27,427 nt of DNA from Clostridia bacterium (lineage in GTDB: Bacteria; Bacillota_A; Clostridia; Christensenellales; UBA1242): assembly GCA_017454425.1 (NCBI GenBank), contig JAFTCZ010000044.1, forward strand, positions 1-27,427. Direction: 5' to 3'. Positions 23,619 through 27,427 of the stretch are shown here, piece by piece. Within the stretch, counting starts at the first letter, position 1. Each line of letters opens with the position of its first letter. Below the pieces are notes generated by a model that had not been told where the DNA came from, made no database searches, and saw only the letters and a program-made list of their open reading frames with translations. Position numbers and translations under genes: made by a program.

Positions 23619-24638
23619 TTATGCAAAATATTCGACGCATTTTTGTGCGTATGTGTTTGTGCAAACATCATTAAAGTTCACTGTTGCTTCTTGTGAAAGT
23701 TCGCCAGCAAATTTAATAATGTTTATAAGTCTATCAAATCCATCGGCACTCATCACAGGGCTTGATGCAAAAGCACCAATTGCAAGATAGTTTTGCACGC
23801 TAGATTTTATTGCATCGTCGCTGCTGCCGTCAAAACTTGGTTTAAGGGCGGCAACAACATCATCAATATCACTATTTACCATAAAGCGATAGCCACGATA
23901 TATTGCGCGCAAAAATCTTTCACTGCGAACACTGTCCTTTTTTAACCATTCATCACTTGCAATAAATGCTGTGTATGGCACGCTTCCACCAAGTGTGCCA
24001 ATGCTGGCAACAATTTGCTGATTGTCTTTTGATGTCACATAATTGCTTGCTGTTGGCTCAAACATTGTGCAATAATCGCCAATACCACTGTCATAGACAC
24101 TTGCAACCATACCAAAATCATAGTCTAGGTTTAGGGTATAGTCAGTGCCATTTTCAAGCCCCGCCAAGTGCAATGCATATTGCAGTGTCATTGCTGGCAT
24201 GCCGCCACGACGACCACCAATTATCGTTTTTCCTGCAAGGTCTGTAAGTTCAAATTCTTTGGTTGTCTTTTTGCCCACCAAAAAGCTTCCGTCACAGGCG
24301 GTTAGTTGACCAAACACCTTTGGTGCTTTGCCGTTACTTTGAAGTGCAGTATATACACTTGTTTCGGGACCCGCAAGGCCAACATCTGCGCTGTTTGATA
24401 ACAAGGCGGTCATCACATTATTGCTGCCATTGGCGTTTGTAAGCTCTACATTCAGGCCTTCTTCTTCAAAATATCCTTTGTTTAGGGCTATATAAAGTGG
24501 GGCATAAAAGATGCTGTGCGTAACTTCGTACAGGCGCACTGTTTCTTTGTTGTCTTTTGTGTTGTCACAGCCTGCCATGCAAAAAACACTGACAAGCGGT
24601 ATAATTAAAAGTAAATACAAAAATCTAAAATTTTTCAA
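23619..24638 (-). CDS. ABC-type substrate-binding lipoprotein (NMT1/SsuA-like)
   Basis: A predicted extracytoplasmic lipoprotein that captures a small ligand for an ABC importer. The 339-residue product has a signal peptide with lipobox MAGC (lipidated Cys24), then a periplasmic-binding fold of the NMT1/THI5-like (NitT/TauT) group: HSIFYAPLYIALNKGYFEEE, VGLAGPETSVY, GKTIIGGRRGGMPAMTLQY and GSVPYTAFIASDEWLKKD. Ligands in this group include sulfonates, nitrate and thiamine precursors; the sequence does not tell which. The start is TTG at 24638: AAGGAGG lies just before it and it gives a short standard signal peptide, whereas the frame upstream contains that ribosome binding site. No permease or ATPase gene is nearby, so it is an orphan in this window. 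It is divergent from pgsA. Confidence 0.88.
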   Translation of the reverse strand: MKNFRFLYLLLIIPLVSVFCMAGCDNTKDNKETVRLYEVTHSIFYAPLYIALNKGYFEEEGLNVELTNANGSNNVMTALLSNSADVGLAGPETSVYTALQSNGKAPKVFGQLTACDGSFLVGKKTTKEFELTDLAGKTIIGGRRGGMPAMTLQYALHLAGLENGTDYTLNLDYDFGMVASVYDSGIGDYCTMFEPTASNYVTSKDNQQIVASIGTLGGSVPYTAFIASDEWLKKDSVRSERFLRAIYRGYRFMVNSDIDDVVAALKPSFDGSSDDAIKSSVQNYLAIGAFASSPVMSADGFDRLINIIKFAGELSQEATVNFNDVCTNTYAQKCVEYFA

Positions 24639-24666
24639 GTTTTCCTCCTTATAAATTATATTAGTT

Positions 24667-24696
24667 ATAATATTCGACATATCCAAAAATTGTTAA
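24667..24696 (-). promoter_or_regulatory. Candidate promoter with a Spo0A-box-like site for the lipoprotein gene
   Basis: On the - strand TTAACA (24696-24691) and TATTAT (24672-24667) are 18 bp apart. The spacer contains TGTCGAA (24679-24673), identical to the 0A-box core. A 7-mer can occur by chance, so the regulatory call is weak. Confidence 0.3.
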
Positions 24697-24713
24697 TTAT
24701 TGACGAATTTTGT

Positions 24714-24741
24714 TTGTAAAATTTGCTTGCTGTGATATAAT
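24714..24741 (+). promoter_or_regulatory. Promoter for pgsA
   Basis: TTGTAA (24714-24719) and TATAAT (24736-24741) are separated by 16 bp, with extended -10 TG at 24733-24734. The start is 33 nt downstream. Confidence 0.6.
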
Positions 24742-24773
24742 ATAATAGTTTGTACAACAAAAGGGAGAAAATC

Positions 24774-25391
24774 GTGGACGCAAAATTATTTAAGGGATTT
24801 TGGAATGTTCCTAATGTATTGTCATTATTTAGATTGATATTAGTGCCAATATTGATAATTGCTTATTTTGGCGCACCCGGAACAAATCACATTTTTGCCC
24901 TTATTGTTTTTTTGGTGGCAAGCATAACAGACTTGCTTGACGGCATTATTGCGCGTGCCACCAATCAAATTACGCCAATTGGCACAATTTTGGATCCGTT
25001 TGCTGACAAGTTGTTAAAGATTTCGACCTTGTTGTGCTTTTGCATAGATGGTGCACTGCCTATGTGGCTTGGAATATTGTTGGTGACCATAGATCTTTCT
25101 ATGATTACTGCGGGGTTGTTTTTGTTGAAAAAACGCATTACCATACCAAGCAATTTTATTGGAAAGACCGGAACAGTTGTTATGTCGGTTGGCCTTGTGT
25201 TGTGCTTTTTGTCTCAAACTTTTGGGCAATGGGGATTTTATACCATTTGTGCAGGATTGATAATAATTGTTATTAGTGTTATTGTTTATACCGTCACAAA
25301 CGCAAAGAGCGTATTTGGTAAATTTAGACGCCACAAACAAGTTGAAAACGCAGAAAACATTGATGCACAAAGTGCTGATATTGCAGAATAG
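24774..25391 (+). CDS. pgsA: CDP-diacylglycerol-glycerol-3-phosphate 3-phosphatidyltransferase
   Basis: This membrane enzyme makes phosphatidylglycerol phosphate, the committed step to phosphatidylglycerol and cardiolipin. The 205-residue product carries the full CDP-alcohol phosphotransferase signature D-G-x2-A-R-x8-G-x3-D-x3-D: Asp56, Gly57, Ala60, Arg61, Gly70, Asp74, Asp78. An N-terminal NVPNVLSLFRLILVP and about five or six further hydrophobic segments fit PgsA. A soluble acidic tail of some 30 residues follows (FRRHKQVENAENIDAQ). The start is taken as GTG 24774 because AAAGGGAG lies 8 nt upstream; an in-frame TTG at 24750 has no such site. It appears monocistronic under its own extended -10 promoter. 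Confidence 0.92.
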   Translation: MDAKLFKGFWNVPNVLSLFRLILVPILIIAYFGAPGTNHIFALIVFLVASITDLLDGIIARATNQITPIGTILDPFADKLLKISTLLCFCIDGALPMWLGILLVTIDLSMITAGLFLLKKRITIPSNFIGKTGTVVMSVGLVLCFLSQTFGQWGFYTICAGLIIIVISVIVYTVTNAKSVFGKFRRHKQVENAENIDAQSADIAE

Positions 25392-25429
25392 ATAAGTATT
25401 ATTAATTGCAAAATCTTATAAAATCAGTA

Positions 25430-25458
25430 TTGACAAACAGCAAAAAGTTTGATATAAT
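25430..25458 (+). promoter_or_regulatory. Consensus sigma-A promoter for the 25488 gene
   Basis: Perfect TTGACA (25430-25435) and TATAAT (25453-25458) with 17-bp spacing, 29 nt before the ATG. Confidence 0.85.
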
Positions 25459-25487
25459 CTTGCGTAGTATTAAGAGGGGATAACATT

Positions 25488-25730
25488 ATGTTGGCATCAT
25501 TTTTTAATGAATTGATAAATTATTTGAAAGAACCTAGCATCATCATAGGCCTTATTTTGGTTCTTATTGGTTTGGTATGCGTATTGCTATCTGCCAGAAT
25601 CGTTCGCACTGTTAGAAAGGTCGAGCAAGTTGAAAACAATGACAAAATGTTGTTGGCTATTCGTATTGTTGGCCTTGTGTTTATGATTGTTGGCCTAGTA
25701 GTTAATGCTACGGTAGTGATTTTCGGTTAG
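25488..25730 (+). CDS. Small two-helix membrane protein, function unknown
   Basis: I do not recognise this 80-residue protein. It has an amphipathic start (about 1-15), a hydrophobic helix (about 17-36), a charged loop (about 37-54, RIVRTVRKVEQVENNDK) and a second helix (about 55-78), with no soluble domain. AGAGGGG precedes the ATG. It is driven by a perfect-consensus sigma-A promoter and closed by a strong terminator, so it looks like a well-expressed single gene. Size and layout match the protein at 4098-4337, although aligned identity looks low by eye. It lies between pgsA and spoIIGA; readthrough of its terminator could also contribute to spoIIGA transcription. Confidence 0.75.
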   Translation: MLASFFNELINYLKEPSIIIGLILVLIGLVCVLLSARIVRTVRKVEQVENNDKMLLAIRIVGLVFMIVGLVVNATVVIFG

Positions 25731-25732
25731 AC

Positions 25733-25780
25733 AAAAAAACATTAAATTAGGCAGTTTTCGTCCTAACTTAATGTTTTTTT
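25733..25780 (+). terminator. Terminator after the 25488 gene
   Basis: Long arms: the first runs 25734-25751 and ends ATTAAATTAGG; the second runs 25762-25779 and begins CCTAACTTAATG. They pair with one mismatch around a 10-nt loop and end in a T-run. Confidence 0.88.
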
Positions 25781-25795
25781 ATTATCAAAAAGGTA

Positions 25796-25832
25796 AATGT
25801 ACTGTGTTAAGATTACAGTACATTATTTTTTT
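25796..25832 (+). terminator. Second hairpin with T-run, directly before spoIIGA
   Basis: A perfect 10-bp stem, AATGTACTGT (25796-25805) and ACAGTACATT (25815-25824), with a 9-nt loop, then ATTTTTTT. It ends 11 nt before the spoIIGA start, so it may be an attenuator or an operator instead of a plain terminator. Confidence 0.65.
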
Positions 25833-25843
25833 GTGAGGGTATG

Positions 25844-26680
25844 ATGGAGATAATAATAGAATATGTACTATTAGACAATCTCTTAATTGACGGAATTTTG
25901 CTGTTTTGTACAAACAAGATACTCAAAATTCCCATAAACTTGTGGGGGCTTGTTGGTGCATCAATGTTTGGGGCGTTGTTTGCGCTGTTTAGTCCACTTC
26001 TAAATTTTGATGGGGCAGTGTTAATAATAATTAAACTGTTGATTGCCACCATAATGGTTTTAATTTGCAATCTAACGCTGTACAAAATAGTTTTGCGAAT
26101 AGTTTGTTTTGTGTTGTTGACCTTTTTGTTTGGGGGAATGTTAATTGCAATATGTTATTTTGCCGGAGTAAATGTCATAAACGGCGCAACCCTGATGTAT
26201 TTTAGCACTATTCCAATTGGCAGTGTGTTGGGGTGTGGAGTTATTTTTGTTGTTTTGTTAATAAGACTAATAAAAACCTTGGTTGGTCACTTAAGGTTTT
26301 CGCAATACCTAACAAACATTAGTCTTACCATCAATCAAAAAACAATACAATTGCCGGCATTTTTTGATTCGGGCAACAATTTGTGTACAAAAGATAATCG
26401 ACCAATTGTGATAATAAAAGAGGACGAATTAAAGCATTGGTTTTCGTCCGAACAACGCCTAAATATACTTATGGGCAAATATAATTTTGCAGAGTTAAAA
26501 AATCCACAAAAAGTCAGTATCTCAAGCGTTGGGACAAAGGCCGAAATTTTGGTGTTTGATGCTGATAATATTTGCGTTAATAATCGTGATTTTGATGTGG
26601 CAGTTGGTGTTGACAACAGCCATCACTTCAAAAATTTTGCAGTTTTATTAAACAACAAAATGGGGGAATGTTTATGTTAA
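25844..26680 (+). CDS. spoIIGA: Sigma-E processing peptidase SpoIIGA
   Basis: SpoIIGA is the membrane aspartic protease of the mother cell that, on the SpoIIR signal, removes the pro-sequence of sigma-E. The 278-residue product has five predicted membrane helices in its first 145 residues and a cytoplasmic protease domain with the catalytic Asp175 in FFDSGNNL, the family's single-Asp motif. Conserved SISSVGTKAEILVF follows. ATGs stand at 25841 and 25844; the second is preferred because GAGGG would be only 1 nt from the first. The stop overlaps sigE by 7 nt, the usual spoIIG arrangement. No sigma-A or Spo0A-type promoter was recognised; two tandem hairpins lie immediately upstream. Confidence 0.93.
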   Translation: MEIIIEYVLLDNLLIDGILLFCTNKILKIPINLWGLVGASMFGALFALFSPLLNFDGAVLIIIKLLIATIMVLICNLTLYKIVLRIVCFVLLTFLFGGMLIAICYFAGVNVINGATLMYFSTIPIGSVLGCGVIFVVLLIRLIKTLVGHLRFSQYLTNISLTINQKTIQLPAFFDSGNNLCTKDNRPIVIIKEDELKHWFSSEQRLNILMGKYNFAELKNPQKVSISSVGTKAEILVFDADNICVNNRDFDVAVGVDNSHHFKNFAVLLNNKMGECLC

Positions 26681-27378
26681 AACTAATTCAAAAATTGTGG
26701 CAGCATTTATTTATCAAAAATTATGATAGCCTTATTTATTATTTGTGCAACAACGAAGCTTTGCCAACACCCATGAACGAAGAAGAAGAGACACAGTGCC
26801 TTCAAAAAATGCAAGAAGGTGATATCGAGGCAAAAAACAAGTTAATCGAGCACAATTTGCGGCTGGTGGTGTATATTGCAAAAAAGTTTGAAGCAACCAC
26901 GGGTGACCTAGAAGATTTAATTTCGGTTGGCTCGATAGGGCTTATAAAGGCAATAAATACCTTTAACAGTCAAAAAAACATAAAACTTGCAACATATGCC
27001 AGCCGTTGCATAGAAAATGAAATTTTGATGTATTTGCGCAAAGTGTCAAAGCAAAAAAATGAGCTTTCGTTAGACAAAACCCTCAGTTTTGACAGCGAAG
27101 GCAACGAGCTTGTGCTTTCAGACATTATTGGTGTTGATGCAGACGAAGCGTACAACAGCATAGAAAGTGAATTTGAAAACCAAATAGTTTATCAAGTGCT
27201 AGATACTTTAGACGAAAAAGAAAAAAGCATTATGAAAATGCGTTTTGGTTTGATGGGAGAGCAAGAAAAAACCCAAAAAGAAGTGGCCGAACTATTAAAC
27301 ATCTCACAAAGTTATATATCACGAATTGAAAAGAAAATACTTCAAAAAATGAAAAAGTATATAAATCAAATAAATTAA
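26674..27378 (+). CDS. sigE: RNA polymerase sporulation sigma factor E (pro-sigma-E)
   Basis: Sigma-E directs the early mother-cell programme of sporulation and is made as an inactive, membrane-bound precursor. The 234-residue product starts with an amphipathic pro-sequence (KLIQKLWQHLF) that ends near IYYLCNNEALPTPM, aligned with the processing region of Bacillus pro-sigma-E (YYIGGSEALPPPL). Sigma region 2 shows NLRLVVYIAKKFE, DLEDLISVGSIGLIKA and KLATYASRCIENEILMYLR; region 4 ends with QKEVAELLNISQSYISRIEK. The ATG at 26674 is favoured over 26668 because GGGGGAA is better spaced. A terminator follows directly, so sigG, often next in Firmicutes, is not in the same transcript here. Confidence 0.95.
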   Translation: MLKLIQKLWQHLFIKNYDSLIYYLCNNEALPTPMNEEEETQCLQKMQEGDIEAKNKLIEHNLRLVVYIAKKFEATTGDLEDLISVGSIGLIKAINTFNSQKNIKLATYASRCIENEILMYLRKVSKQKNELSLDKTLSFDSEGNELVLSDIIGVDADEAYNSIESEFENQIVYQVLDTLDEKEKSIMKMRFGLMGEQEKTQKEVAELLNISQSYISRIEKKILQKMKKYINQIN

Positions 27379-27406
27379 AAAAGACATCTTTCGATGTCTT
27401 TTTATT
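27378..27406 (+). terminator. Terminator of spoIIGA-sigE
   Basis: An 11-bp stem, AAAAAGACATC (27378-27388) and GATGTCTTTTT (27393-27403), with TTTC loop, overlapping the last base of the sigE stop. Confidence 0.9.
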
Positions 27407-27427
27407 ATTTCATCATTTTCTTTGCAA

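Noticed and set aside
25014..25370. A 118-codon open frame on the - strand inside pgsA
   Set aside because: Asn/Gln-rich shadow of pgsA with no translation signals.

Overview
This A/T-rich window has the gene content of an anaerobic, spore-forming low-GC Firmicute, most likely an uncultured member of the Clostridia. That placement rests on three gene sets: the oxygen-sensitive class III ribonucleotide reductase (nrdD-nrdG), the sporulation genes spoIIR, spoIIGA and sigE plus a SPOCS/LysM protein, and the germination pair sleB-ypeB. Most genes are on the + strand, are tightly packed and carry strong AGGAGG-type ribosome binding sites. I cannot name a genus from the sequence alone.

Layout. Positions 1-4055 hold the end of a PhoU-like helical protein gene and a lower-glycolysis operon (pgk, tpiA, gpmI); gap and eno are absent from the window. 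A small two-helix membrane protein, secG and rnr follow (4098-6897). Then come smpB and the tmRNA gene ssrA, 7 nt apart, which together with RNase R form a ribosome-rescue and mRNA-decay cluster. An acidic membrane-anchored coiled-coil protein follows ssrA, then an operon of a patatin-like lipase and a membrane-anchored ComEC-like metallo-beta-lactamase-fold protein (9031-11360). The 296-bp gap before nrdD-nrdG carries two NrdR boxes and a good sigma-A promoter. Next are a degenerate shikimate-kinase-like protein, transketolase, veg and a SPOCS/LysM spore-envelope protein with a candidate sigma-E promoter.

Positions 19187-21773 form an operon of spoIIR (forespore signal), sleB and ypeB (cortex lysis at germination). 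On the - strand lie a zinc-ribbon/TM2 protein gene with mnmA, and a lone ABC-type substrate-binding lipoprotein gene. pgsA, another small two-helix membrane protein and spoIIGA-sigE (pro-sigma-E and its protease) close the window. The SpoIIR - SpoIIGA - pro-sigma-E activation chain is therefore encoded within about 8 kb.

Features that need more explanation: a 22-nt dyad element just after the stop codons of two unrelated genes that flank the spoIIR operon; a shikimate-kinase-like protein without a P-loop; a tmRNA tag ending in AYV; early and late spore genes in one operon; NrdR boxes 206 bp apart; tandem hairpins in front of spoIIGA; and two roughly 80-residue two-helix membrane proteins that have the only exact-consensus sigma-A promoters found. 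No CRISPR array, transposase, integrase or tRNA gene was seen.
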